In this document: piece after piece, positions 14,977-22,733 of the stretch
How the letters are laid out: each line of letters starts with the position of its first letter
Position numbering within the stretch: the stretch's first letter is position 1
Source of the DNA: CAZBUK01 sp964495085
Lineage (GTDB): Bacteria; Bacteroidota; Ignavibacteria; T3Sed10-11
DNA length: 37,742 nt
NCBI GenBank assembly: GCA_964495085.1
Contig: CAZBUK010000033.1
Coordinates: 1 to 37,742 of the forward strand
Direction of reading: 5' to 3'
Notes under the pieces: model-generated
Told to the model about the DNA's origin: nothing
Database searches by the model: none
What the model saw: the letters and a program-made list of their open reading frames with translations, nothing else
Program-made: the position numbers and the translations under genes

Positions 14977-16197
14977 CTACCTCGTATCCATGATCAGAAT
15001 ATGACCCAGCTTATCCCGCTTTGCCTTCAGATATTTCTCGGTCAGATCGGTATACGGAATTTCCAGCGCGACACGATCGGTTATCTCCAATCCGTAAGCG
15101 TGCAAGCCGACGACCTTCTTCGGATTGTTCGTCAACAGCCGGATCTTTCCGACTCCGAGTTCGCGAAGTATCTGAGCGCCGATGCCGTAGTCCCGAAGGT
15201 CGGGTTTGAAACCGAGCTTCTCATTCGCCTCGACCGTGTCCATCCCTTCGTCCTGAAGCTGATACGCCTTCAGCTTATTTATGAGCCCGATGCCGCGTCC
15301 TTCCTGGCGCATATACAGAACGACTCCTTCGCCCGCCTCTCCAACTTTTTTCATCGCCGCTTTCAGCTGATCGCCGCAGTCGCACCTGAGCGATCCGAAC
15401 ACGTCTCCGGTCAGACATTCGGAATGAACGCGAACGAGCACCGGCCGGTCGGGATTTATCTTTCCCTTTACCAGGGCAATGTGGTCTTTGTGGTCCGTCT
15501 CGCTCTGAAATACATGCACGCGGAATTCTCCGAATTGCGTCGGGATTGTCGCGGTGACGATCTCCTTGACGAGCTTCTCGCGCTGCAGCCTGTACTCGAT
15601 GAGCGAACGAACCGAGATCATCCTCAGTCCGTATCTCACACTCAGCTCTTGGAGTTCAGGCAATCGTGCCATGCTTCCGTTCTCGCTCAGAATTTCACAC
15701 AGAACGCCGGCGGGGTATAATCCGGCGAGCCGCGTCAGATCGACGACCGACTCCGTATGTCCCGCGCGCCTGAGCACGCCCCCCGGCATCGCTCGAAGCG
15801 GCGATATATGCCCGGGACGGGCGAAATCGTGAGCTGACACCGAAGGATCCGCGAGCGCTTTAATGGTGGCGGCCCTGTCACCCGTCGATATGCCCGTCGT
15901 CGTACCGACGAGATAGTCCACGGTTACGGTGAACGGCGTGCCGTAGCGCGAGGTGTTCACCGATACCATCGGATCGAGTTCCAGGTCGCGGGCGCGCTCC
16001 TGGGTTATCGGCGCGCACAGCAGTCCTCTGCCATGCGTCACCATGAAATTGATCAGTTCCGGTGTCGCTTTTTCAGCCGCGGCGATAAAGTCTCCCTCGT
16101 TCTCACGGTCCTCGTCATCGACCACGATCACGATCCTCCCTTCCCTGATCTCCTCAATTGCCTCCTCGATCGTGGAAAACCTGAAATCATTCATCAC
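14977..16197 (-). CDS. ribBA: Bifunctional DHBP synthase/GTP cyclohydrolase II
   Basis: 406 aa. Catalyses two committed riboflavin steps: ribulose 5-phosphate to 3,4-dihydroxy-2-butanone 4-phosphate, and GTP ring opening. RibB half: DDEDRENEGD (27-36), and RPGHISPLRA with GHTES around 127-150. RibA half: zinc cysteines C261, C272 and C274 in SECLTGDVFGSLRCDCGDQ, followed by RQEGRGIGL. Full length for the family. A GTG at 16197 overlaps the yajC stop (TAGTG); the ATG one codon later is equally possible. The partner genes ribD and ribE lie about 4 kb away at 19137-20861. No FMN riboswitch is seen. Confidence 0.96.
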   Translation of the reverse strand: MMNDFRFSTIEEAIEEIREGRIVIVVDDEDRENEGDFIAAAEKATPELINFMVTHGRGLLCAPITQERARDLELDPMVSVNTSRYGTPFTVTVDYLVGTTTGISTGDRAATIKALADPSVSAHDFARPGHISPLRAMPGGVLRRAGHTESVVDLTRLAGLYPAGVLCEILSENGSMARLPELQELSVRYGLRMISVRSLIEYRLQREKLVKEIVTATIPTQFGEFRVHVFQSETDHKDHIALVKGKINPDRPVLVRVHSECLTGDVFGSLRCDCGDQLKAAMKKVGEAGEGVVLYMRQEGRGIGLINKLKAYQLQDEGMDTVEANEKLGFKPDLRDYGIGAQILRELGVGKIRLLTNNPKKVVGLHAYGLEITDRVALEIPYTDLTEKYLKAKRDKLGHILIMDTR

Positions 16198-16514
16198 TAC
16201 TCATCTGCCTTCTTCAGAATGGTATTGACCGAAGACCGGTCCAGTTTCAGCTTCACGTTGTCCGCAACCTTCAGCAGGATCGTGTTCTCCTCGATGCCGA
16301 CAATCTCACCGTGCAGTCCTCCGGCGGTAATCACCTTGTCTCCTTTCTTTACCGCATCGAGCAGCTTCTGTCTTTCCTTCTGCCGTTTTTGCTGCGGACG
16401 GATGATCAGGAAATAGAATATGAAAATAATAAGCATGAACATTATCAGTGTTCCCGTAAAAGCTCCTTCTCCTCCTTCGCCTGCGGGGGCCATTCCGATC
16501 AGATACTGCACCAT
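16197..16514 (-). CDS. yajC: Sec translocon accessory subunit YajC
   Basis: 105 aa. One membrane helix (about 19-38, rich in Phe, Ile and Leu) is followed by RPQQKRQKERQKLLDAVKKGDKVITAGGLHGEIVGI, the conserved cytoplasmic part of YajC, which associates with SecDF-YidC. AGGAGG lies 8 nt before the ATG. It is placed directly after tgt, the order also seen in many genomes, and its stop overlaps the ribBA start by one base. Confidence 0.95.
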   Translation of the reverse strand: MVQYLIGMAPAGEGGEGAFTGTLIMFMLIIFIFYFLIIRPQQKRQKERQKLLDAVKKGDKVITAGGLHGEIVGIEENTILLKVADNVKLKLDRSSVNTILKKADE

Positions 16515-16541
16515 AGTTGAAACCTCCTGTGTTGTATTCTG

Positions 16542-17699
16542 TTATTGTGAGCGTGTCTGTGAATTTGCAAGCTCCCGAAGCGTAGCTTCGCTCCAGGTAT
16601 TGAACCGGCGCTCGAGTACCGCCTGTCGGGCCGAGCGCATAAGATTCAGATAAAATGAAACGTTGTGAATCGTCGCTAGCTGCAGGCCGAGAATTTCTCC
16701 GGCGTTAAACAGGTGTCTCAGATAGGATCGACCGAATGTTGAGCAGGTATAACAACTGCATGCGTCGTCTATCTGCCCGTCATCCTCCCGGTGGACCGCA
16801 TTTCTAATATTCAGATTTCCTTTCGAGGTGAAGAGCATGCCGTTGCGGGCATTCCTCGTCGGCAGCACGCAATCGAACATATCGATCCCGAGGCCGATAC
16901 ATCGAATGAGATTTTCCGGAGTACCGACTCCCATCAGGTATCGCGGCCGGTCTTCGGGAAGCAGTGCATTCGTAACAGATACCGTCCGGTACATCTCCTG
17001 AACGGGCTCCCCGACGGCGAGTCCGCCGATTGCATACCCCGAGAACGGTCTCTGTATCAATGCTTCCGCGCATTTTTCGCGGAGCCGTTCGCTGGTGCCT
17101 CCCTGAACTATACCGAAGAGCGCCTGGTCGAAACCGTATAACGGGGCCGTCCTCTCAAATGCATCGAGACTTTTATCGCTCCAGGCTACGGTGCGCTCTG
17201 CACCCACCGCCAGCTTCTCCTCATCCGAAGGGAACCCGACGCACTCATCAAGCGGCATCATAATATCCGAACCGATAGCCCGTTGTGCATCGATGACGGA
17301 TTCCGGAGTGAAGGTATGGGAGGAGCCGTCGATATGCGAACGGAACACCACCCCGTCGTCGTCGAGCGTTCTCAGATCAGCCAGACTGAATACCTGGTAT
17401 CCACCGCTGTCGGTGAGGAGACTTTGCTGCCATGATGCAAATTTATGGAGACCGCCGCTCTTCCGTATCAGATCGGTACCCGGACGAAGGTACAGATGGT
17501 AGGTATTGGAGAGGATAAGCCCGGCGCCGGCGCTCTCCAATTCCCGGTGCTCGATCGCCTTCACCGCTCCCTGGGTACCTACTGGCATGAAGACGGGTGT
17601 ATGGACTTCACCATGTCCGGTATATATTGAACCCGCCCGCGCCGATCCATCGGAATTTACTAATTTAAAAACAAATTTTTGAGAAAATAAATTATTCAA
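16542..17699 (-). CDS. tgt: tRNA-guanine transglycosylase
   Basis: 385 aa. Exchanges G34 of GUN-anticodon tRNAs for preQ1 in queuosine synthesis. Catalytic Asp97 is in TDSGGYQVFS, nucleophile Asp276 in GIDMFDCVLPTRNARNG, and the zinc site is C314, C316, C319 with H345 (CSCYTC...TIHN). The only start that keeps the expected N-terminus is a TTG at 17699 with no ribosome site; residues 1-8 have no family match, which normally begins near the FVFKL segment. A good sigma70-like promoter overlaps this start (17684-17712), so the true start is uncertain. yajC follows after 27 nt. Confidence 0.92.
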   Translation of the reverse strand: MNNLFSQKFVFKLVNSDGSARAGSIYTGHGEVHTPVFMPVGTQGAVKAIEHRELESAGAGLILSNTYHLYLRPGTDLIRKSGGLHKFASWQQSLLTDSGGYQVFSLADLRTLDDDGVVFRSHIDGSSHTFTPESVIDAQRAIGSDIMMPLDECVGFPSDEEKLAVGAERTVAWSDKSLDAFERTAPLYGFDQALFGIVQGGTSERLREKCAEALIQRPFSGYAIGGLAVGEPVQEMYRTVSVTNALLPEDRPRYLMGVGTPENLIRCIGLGIDMFDCVLPTRNARNGMLFTSKGNLNIRNAVHREDDGQIDDACSCYTCSTFGRSYLRHLFNAGEILGLQLATIHNVSFYLNLMRSARQAVLERRFNTWSEATLRELANSQTRSQ

Positions 17700-17712
17700 G
17701 TACGAATGTCAA
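17684..17712 (-). promoter_or_regulatory. Sigma70-like promoter overlapping the tgt start
   Basis: TTGACA, 17-nt spacer, TATTTT on the minus strand. The -35 is a perfect consensus. Transcription would begin near 17677, inside the assigned tgt frame, so either the promoter or the TTG start is wrong, or tgt is translated from a near-leaderless message. Confidence 0.4.
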
Positions 17713-17748
17713 CGATGCTGAGTGTCGGGAATCCGGTCATTTACAAAA

Positions 17749-17782
17749 AAAAGCGACGTTTGCTGAGACCAACGTCGCTTTT
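17749..17782 (-). terminator. Intrinsic terminator after secG
   Basis: AAAAGCGACGTT (17749-17760) is perfectly inverted at 17771-17782 with a 10-nt loop, and the minus-strand product ends in a run of eight T. It lies 21 nt beyond the secG stop and separates secG from tgt. The flanking A/T runs make it potentially bidirectional. Confidence 0.92.
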
Positions 17783-17803
17783 CTTGTAAAGAAAAAATAT
17801 ATA

Positions 17804-18160
17804 CTATTCGTCTCGCTGTGGCTGCGGCTGCGCTGCCGGAGAGGATGGTTCGAGTTGAGGGATTTGAGCCGGGGGCACAGACGCAGGCGCATCGCGCTGT
17901 AATATGCTCTCAGCCGAAGTTCCCCCTCTTCCGGGAAGGAAGAACAGGTTTACGACTATGCTCAGCACCATAAACGCCGTAGCAAGACCGACGGTCATTT
18001 TCGTAAGAAAATCGGTAGTTCTTCTGACCCCGAAAAGCGCTCCCGCCTGACCGCCTCCGAAGACTCCCGCCAGGCCGCCCCCTTTGCTGGATTGCATCAG
18101 AATTATGATCACCAGGAGAAACGAGATGAGTATTAATAAAACCACGAGAAAACTATACAT
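17804..18160 (-). CDS. secG: Protein translocase subunit SecG
   Basis: 118 aa. Two membrane helices (about 2-22 and 55-75) flank the glycine-rich SSKGGGLAGVFGGGQAGALFG loop, the SecG hallmark; the protein belongs to the inner-membrane SecYEG channel. The C-terminal 35 residues are a Pro/Gln/Ala-rich tail common in longer SecG variants. It has its own promoter (18204-18232) and terminator (17749-17782), so it appears to be a single-gene unit. Confidence 0.95.
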   Translation of the reverse strand: MYSFLVVLLILISFLLVIIILMQSSKGGGLAGVFGGGQAGALFGVRRTTDFLTKMTVGLATAFMVLSIVVNLFFLPGRGGTSAESILQRDAPASVPPAQIPQLEPSSPAAQPQPQRDE

Positions 18161-18203
18161 TGAAATCCGACCGTTTTAATGAAAGTATGAAATTAAACGC
18201 TGT

Positions 18204-18232
18204 AATATACGATTTCCTTCAAGAAAACGCAA
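18204..18232 (-). promoter_or_regulatory. Sigma70-like promoter of secG
   Basis: On the minus strand TTGCGT, 17-nt spacer, TATATT. The predicted transcript start is about 36 nt before the secG ATG. The rest of the 161-bp gap 18161-18321 shows no gene or tRNA. Confidence 0.6.
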
Positions 18233-18321
18233 GCAAGCGGTTTTTCCTCGGCGTGAACCTGAACAATCCGGTGCACATCCCGACCGTAGCGGCGGTCAAT
18301 CGATCGACGGATTACAGCGGT

Positions 18322-19089
18322 TTAACCGTCTATTCTCACTACCTTAAATCCCGACACTTTATGGTGCAGATCGTAAAAGTCGCCCGACGAATCCGCATAT
18401 TCGCGGCTCGACTCGAAACCGTACGAGTTCCACTGTTTCAGGATATACTCTTTCTGCAACTCTTCAAGACTTGAAAATCCGGCGATCCGGCTGCGAAAAT
18501 ACGGATGGCGGTCATACCGTCGGTCGAAGACCGGAGAAAACAATTCCCTCCGTTTGATGATCCCGGTTACAAGGTCCTCCTGCCGTTGCGACCGGGCTGT
18601 TACCGAGATTTCACCGTCTCTGATGAATACCGGTCTCCAGCGGATGAATTCGCCTTCGTCCCGGACTTCAAAGGTCGCACGCCGGGCCAATCGGGATGCT
18701 TTGATGATGAATTCGCAAAAGAGGTAGGCATTCCATTCGTTGTCCGCCACCCGGACGCTCCCGCTGAGCAGACACCCGTCGTAATACCCCCCTTCTTTCA
18801 ACAGGATGACCTTCGCTTCGTAGAGTCTCCTGATGATCTCATTTTCCACCGCGCCGTCGGATTTCATTCTGAGCCATTGTTCGGTGATATACTGGTTCAG
18901 GCCGCCGGACTCCGCGAGAGGGTGTTCATCGTTCGGAAAGATAACATACATCTTAAGGGAAGGCTTTCCTGCCGTCCAGATAAACTCGGAGCTGTACCAG
19001 TGCTGGAGCCTCCTGATCTGTTCCCACTCTTCATCATCGACGCGATTCTCATCAGATCTCGAAACATAACAATATAAACGACGGGCCAT
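18322..19089 (-). CDS. Uncharacterised 255-aa protein
   Basis: Not recognised. A full-length open frame with coding-like character, beginning MARRLYCYVSRSDENRVDDEEWEQ. No signal peptide or membrane helix; it is rich in aromatic and charged residues (WYSSEFIW, YYDGCLLSGSVRVADNEWNAYLFCEFIIKAS), suggesting a soluble cytoplasmic alpha/beta protein. The C-terminal part (about 195-255) is charged with repeated RRYDRHPYFRSR-type arginine/tyrosine patches. It follows ribE by 47 nt in the same direction and may be the last gene of the xseA-ribE operon. A nucleic-acid-related role is only a guess from composition. Confidence 0.7.
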   Translation of the reverse strand: MARRLYCYVSRSDENRVDDEEWEQIRRLQHWYSSEFIWTAGKPSLKMYVIFPNDEHPLAESGGLNQYITEQWLRMKSDGAVENEIIRRLYEAKVILLKEGGYYDGCLLSGSVRVADNEWNAYLFCEFIIKASRLARRATFEVRDEGEFIRWRPVFIRDGEISVTARSQRQEDLVTGIIKRRELFSPVFDRRYDRHPYFRSRIAGFSSLEELQKEYILKQWNSYGFESSREYADSSGDFYDLHHKVSGFKVVRIDG

Positions 19090-19136
19090 ACGTTGTCCGG
19101 TTTGATACGGGATATTCTATCCTGAACAACGTGGTA

Positions 19137-19742
19137 TCACCGGCGATTGGTTCCTGAGACATCGATGAGCTGCGCGACGTACTTGCCGAGGAGATCGAGT
19201 TCGATATTGACGGACGAGTTTCGCTTCAGATCCCCGAGCGTCGTAACCTCGAGGGTATGCGGTATGATGGCAATGGTTACACTGTTTTTGGATGTCGATG
19301 CGACGGTCAGGCTCACACCGTCGATACAGATCGATCCGATGGGAACAACGAAACGCATGAATTCGGGCGGAAGTGCGACTGTTATTTTCCAGTTGCCGGG
19401 TTGTTTCAGAATCGATGCAACACGGGCGGTACCGTCGACGTGACCCTGGACGAAATGTCCTCCGAGTCTGGTCGTGGGTTGAACTGCCCGCTCCAAATTT
19501 ACTCTTGATTTCCTTTTCAGCGTACCCAGGGTCGTTTTCCGGATCGTCTCCCGTACTGCCTGGACGGTGAAGGAAAACGCGGATGTCCGGACCACCGTCT
19601 GGCAGACTCCATTGACATTGATGCTGTGGTCCACCCTCAGATCCGCGAGAACGGTCGAGGCGGCGATCTCGATCTCCGTTATGCCGCTTTTTTGCGTGCT
19701 CGATAAAACGATCCCGACTTCTTCTACCAAACCCGTAAACAT
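19137..19742 (-). CDS. ribE: Riboflavin synthase alpha chain
   Basis: 201 aa. Dismutates two 6,7-dimethyl-8-ribityllumazine molecules into riboflavin and a pyrimidine. Two lumazine-binding repeats are visible: MFTGLVEEVG...VNGVCQTVV (1-95) and GGHFVQGHVDGTARV...SICIDGVSLTVAS (96-190). Normal length for the family. An AAAGGAG site lies within the end of ribD, whose stop is 3 nt upstream, showing tight coupling. The lumazine synthase gene (ribH) is not in the window. Confidence 0.96.
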   Translation of the reverse strand: MFTGLVEEVGIVLSSTQKSGITEIEIAASTVLADLRVDHSINVNGVCQTVVRTSAFSFTVQAVRETIRKTTLGTLKRKSRVNLERAVQPTTRLGGHFVQGHVDGTARVASILKQPGNWKITVALPPEFMRFVVPIGSICIDGVSLTVASTSKNSVTIAIIPHTLEVTTLGDLKRNSSVNIELDLLGKYVAQLIDVSGTNRR

Positions 19743-19745
19743 CGG

Positions 19746-20861
19746 TTAGACTCCTTTCATATACGACCGAAAGAGATCGGAATAACCGGTGATCCCGATA
19801 TCGTCTCCATACATTACGACCTTAATATCGTGAAGCCGACGGGCCTCGGAGAGCTTCGATGAGCTCCCCTGAGTCGCTCTCACGCCGTCGATAAGAACCA
19901 CAGGTGCAATAAAAGTAATCATCCGGGCGAAAAGGCCGGATTCCAAAAAAGTTCCGAATACCGAGCTGCCCCCTTCGACCAGCAGGGAGTTCACATTCCT
20001 TTCCCAGAGCGCATTCAGTACTGCCCCGGTACCCAACCTCCCACGTACGCCGGGAATCCTGACAATCGAAATCCCCTGTTTTGCCAGCTTCTCAATGTTC
20101 CCGTCCCATTCCCTTTCGGAACTTGCTATGAGGACGGTCTTATTCCTGTACTTGTCAGTAAACAGAGTTCTGTCAGCCGGCGTATTGCAGCGTCCGTCGA
20201 GGACTATCCTTAATGGTTGCCGTGCATATTCGTCCCGAACCGTCAACATCGGATCATCAGTTATGGCGGTTCCCGCCCCTACGAGAATGGCATCCGACTC
20301 CATCCTGAGCGATCGGACCTTTTCCCGGGCAGCATCGCCCGTAATCCATTTCGATGTCCGGGATGAGTCTGCGATGTATCCGTCTATCGTCTGCGCGATC
20401 TTCAGCGTCACGTAAGGGATCTTCATTCGCATCGAGAATGAAAACGCTTCATTCAACCGCTCCGCTTCCGCTTCGAGAATTCCCGAACTAACCTCTATTC
20501 CCTGCGCGCGAAGAAACGCATCGCCGCCGCCCGTTACTCTGGGATTCGGATCCTTCATCGCATACACCACACTTTTTATTCCGGCCTGGATTATCGCTTG
20601 CGTACATGGGGGTGTTTTACCGAAGTGATTGCACGGTTCGAGGTTTATGTAAAGCGTCGCGCCGCGCGTACGGTCACCGGCCTCTCTCATTGCGGCAATT
20701 TCGGCATGCTCTCCTCCAAACTCCGCGTGAAATCCCTCGCCCCTTATCGTCCCGTCTTCGACGACGACCGCGCCCACCATCGGGTTCGGATTGACACGGC
20801 TCCACCCTTTCCGTGCCAGCTCGAAACAACGGCTCATGAAACGTTCATCGTTGGTCGTCAT
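19746..20861 (-). CDS. ribD: Bifunctional riboflavin deaminase/reductase
   Basis: 371 aa from the ATG at 20861, which lies 11 nt after GGAGG; a GTG at 20873 overlaps the upstream stop and is too close to the ribosome site. N-terminal deaminase: zinc ligands in GEHAEIAAM (His52, catalytic Glu54) and EPCNHFGKTPPC (Cys77, Cys86). C-terminal reductase: KIAQTIDGYIADSSRTSKWITG and LLVEGGSSVFGTFL. It converts the GTP cyclohydrolase II product to 5-amino-6-ribitylamino-uracil phosphate in the cytoplasm. One base over 20870 the upstream SAM hydrolase gene ends, so the reading frames nearly abut. Confidence 0.95.
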   Translation of the reverse strand: MTTNDERFMSRCFELARKGWSRVNPNPMVGAVVVEDGTIRGEGFHAEFGGEHAEIAAMREAGDRTRGATLYINLEPCNHFGKTPPCTQAIIQAGIKSVVYAMKDPNPRVTGGGDAFLRAQGIEVSSGILEAEAERLNEAFSFSMRMKIPYVTLKIAQTIDGYIADSSRTSKWITGDAAREKVRSLRMESDAILVGAGTAITDDPMLTVRDEYARQPLRIVLDGRCNTPADRTLFTDKYRNKTVLIASSEREWDGNIEKLAKQGISIVRIPGVRGRLGTGAVLNALWERNVNSLLVEGGSSVFGTFLESGLFARMITFIAPVVLIDGVRATQGSSSKLSEARRLHDIKVVMYGDDIGITGYSDLFRSYMKGV

Positions 20862-20869
20862 CCGTACGC

Positions 20870-21655
20870 TCACCTCCGGAGGACAACCGGATCGCCGATC
20901 CGGAGACCGAGGAGTTGGTGTGCGCTCCCGTTCCGGACCGCAACTTCGATAAGTCCCGAACTGCCGACGAGGGCAATCAGATCGCCGTGCTCAACCTCGG
21001 CGTAGTTCTTTCTTATCTCTCTGATCGATCTGTTGCCGATGAGGACCGAAAAGGCCCCCAGCGCATCGACGCCGTTCCCGCCGGGTCTGAAATTTGTAAT
21101 GAGATTGCCGAATCTGTCTACGTGGAGTATCCTTCCGTACGCATCTCCCGATTCGAGCTCCGGATCCAAAAACTGACTCTGGGGTATCGATATCTTCATG
21201 GGAGTACCGAGCTTCGCCGGCGAAACTCCGTTCGCGAGATGTGCGGCGACGGGCGCGAAGATATCCCTTCCGTGAAACGTAGTGCTGACCTGGTCGAGCC
21301 AGTAGTCCCTGTTATCGATATGATATGCTCCCGGTGCGTTGAGTTCCGGGAGAATGAAGTCGAGGATGCCGTTTTCCGGATATAGAAACCGGTACCCCTT
21401 CGCATCTTCGACCAGAATGATCCTTCGGTCCGACCCGACACCCGGATCGACGACGACAATGAAGATGGTCTCCGCCGGAAAATATTTAAAGGATGTCCAG
21501 AGAACGAAGGAGGCCTGCTGAATATGCTGCGGAGAGCTATCGTGCGATATGTCCACGACGCGGGCATCGGGAGCGATCGTTCCGATGACTCCCTTCATTA
21601 CACCCACGAATCCATCAACCGCGCCGAAGTCGGTGATCAAAGCGATTGTTTTCAT
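20870..21655 (-). CDS. SAM hydrolase (SAM hydroxide adenosyltransferase, DUF62)
   Basis: 261 aa. MKTIALITDFGAVDGFVGVMKGVI, ISHDSSPQHIQQA, VVDPGVGSDRR and FHGRDIFAPVAAHLA are the conserved blocks of the family related to fluorinase/chlorinase but using hydroxide, splitting S-adenosylmethionine into adenosine and methionine. The physiological purpose is unclear in most bacteria. It is embedded between the Gfo/Idh/MocA gene and ribD in a tight minus-strand operon, with its stop overlapping an alternative ribD start. Confidence 0.9.
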   Translation of the reverse strand: MKTIALITDFGAVDGFVGVMKGVIGTIAPDARVVDISHDSSPQHIQQASFVLWTSFKYFPAETIFIVVVDPGVGSDRRIILVEDAKGYRFLYPENGILDFILPELNAPGAYHIDNRDYWLDQVSTTFHGRDIFAPVAAHLANGVSPAKLGTPMKISIPQSQFLDPELESGDAYGRILHVDRFGNLITNFRPGGNGVDALGAFSVLIGNRSIREIRKNYAEVEHGDLIALVGSSGLIEVAVRNGSAHQLLGLRIGDPVVLRR

Positions 21656-21715
21656 TGGAGGTTGAGCGATGAAGTGAAAAATGAATCCGTAATGTATCGT
21701 GCGGACCTGTCCGGT

Positions 21716-22729
21716 TCAGGACTCTTTGATTCCTATTTCTTTCCCCTGCCGCGCCGATTCGTAGATCGCTTCGACAATAGTCATTCTCTGCAAGGCTTCC
21801 ACACCGGTCGAGATCACCGGATGGACACCGCGGGCTGCGCCGATGAAATGCCGGATTTCGTTTTCATAGGATCTCTTGAACAAGCTCTGCGGCTTTTCAA
21901 CTTTTGCGGGAGTCATATTCACCAGATTTCCGTGGAGCATCTTGCTGAGTCGCAGAGGATTGAGCCGCGCACTGCCGTTCTTGCCGAAAAGATTGCAGTA
22001 GAAGAAATCGTCATCGACGTTCATCGACCAGCTCACCTCGATCGTCATCGTCGCTCCGTTCTTCATGCGAAGCAGCGCAACCGCGGAGTCCTCGACGCTC
22101 TCGGTTCCATGGTAATAGGTCTTCGCGGAAACTCTCTCGACGTCCGGATACCCCATCATCCAGAGAGAAAGATCGAGTATAACTATTCCGAGATCGAGGA
22201 ACGCACCGCCGCCGGCGGTCTCCTTCCTGGTTTTCCAGGGGGACTCGTTTGTCTGCCGCTTTAACCAACCGCCTTTTGAATAGAACACCTCGCCCATCTC
22301 TCCGGCTTCGATAAAACTGCGGAGGATCATCGCGTCGGGTCTGAAGCGGTTGTTCATGCCGACCATGAGTTGACGGTCGTTCTGCTGTGCTGCATCGACG
22401 ATACGTTTCGCTTCACCGTACGTTCTTGCGAGCGGTTTTTCGACGAGGACGTCTTTGCCCGCCTGGAGACACGGTATCGCAACCCCAGCGTGCGAGTCGG
22501 TCGACGTACAGACGTTCACGGCATGGATATTATCCTGCTTGAGCATCTGATCAATGTCGGTATATACGTTCCGGATGCCGAGTTTCTCAGATACATATCT
22601 CGCGCGGGCTTTATCGGTATCGCATATTGCGACGACCGTTGCATCGGGTAATTTTTCAAGAATCGGGAGGTGAATGACCTGGGAGATCCAGCCAAGGCCG
22701 ACGACGCCGACGTTCAGGTGATTGATCAT
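21716..22729 (-). CDS. Gfo/Idh/MocA-family oxidoreductase
   Basis: 337 aa from the ATG at 22729; an in-frame start at 22810 adds 27 residues that overlap dxs and lack homology. The NAD(P)-binding start is MINHLNVGVVGLGWISQV, and the EKPLART motif carries the conserved lysine of this family. The C-terminal half has the open beta-sheet segment MTIEVSWSMNVDDDFFYCNLFGKNGSARLN. Members oxidise or reduce sugars, inositols or nucleotide sugars; the substrate here is not indicated. It starts 4 nt after the dxs stop and belongs to the same operon. Confidence 0.88.
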   Translation of the reverse strand: MINHLNVGVVGLGWISQVIHLPILEKLPDATVVAICDTDKARARYVSEKLGIRNVYTDIDQMLKQDNIHAVNVCTSTDSHAGVAIPCLQAGKDVLVEKPLARTYGEAKRIVDAAQQNDRQLMVGMNNRFRPDAMILRSFIEAGEMGEVFYSKGGWLKRQTNESPWKTRKETAGGGAFLDLGIVILDLSLWMMGYPDVERVSAKTYYHGTESVEDSAVALLRMKNGATMTIEVSWSMNVDDDFFYCNLFGKNGSARLNPLRLSKMLHGNLVNMTPAKVEKPQSLFKRSYENEIRHFIGAARGVHPVISTGVEALQRMTIVEAIYESARQGKEIGIKES

Positions 22730-22733
22730 AAGA

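Noticed and set aside
14665..15720. 351-codon open frame on the plus strand opposite ribBA
   Set aside because: It is antisense to a clear ribBA and to the Fis-type gene, has no recognisable domain, and is a codon-bias shadow.
18161..18321. tRNA next to secG (a common arrangement)
   Set aside because: No acceptor-stem pairing or TTCGA-loop could be found on either strand.
19137..21655. FMN riboswitch for the riboflavin genes
   Set aside because: The genes abut each other inside an operon and no RFN-type conserved blocks are visible upstream of ribD or of ribBA/yajC.
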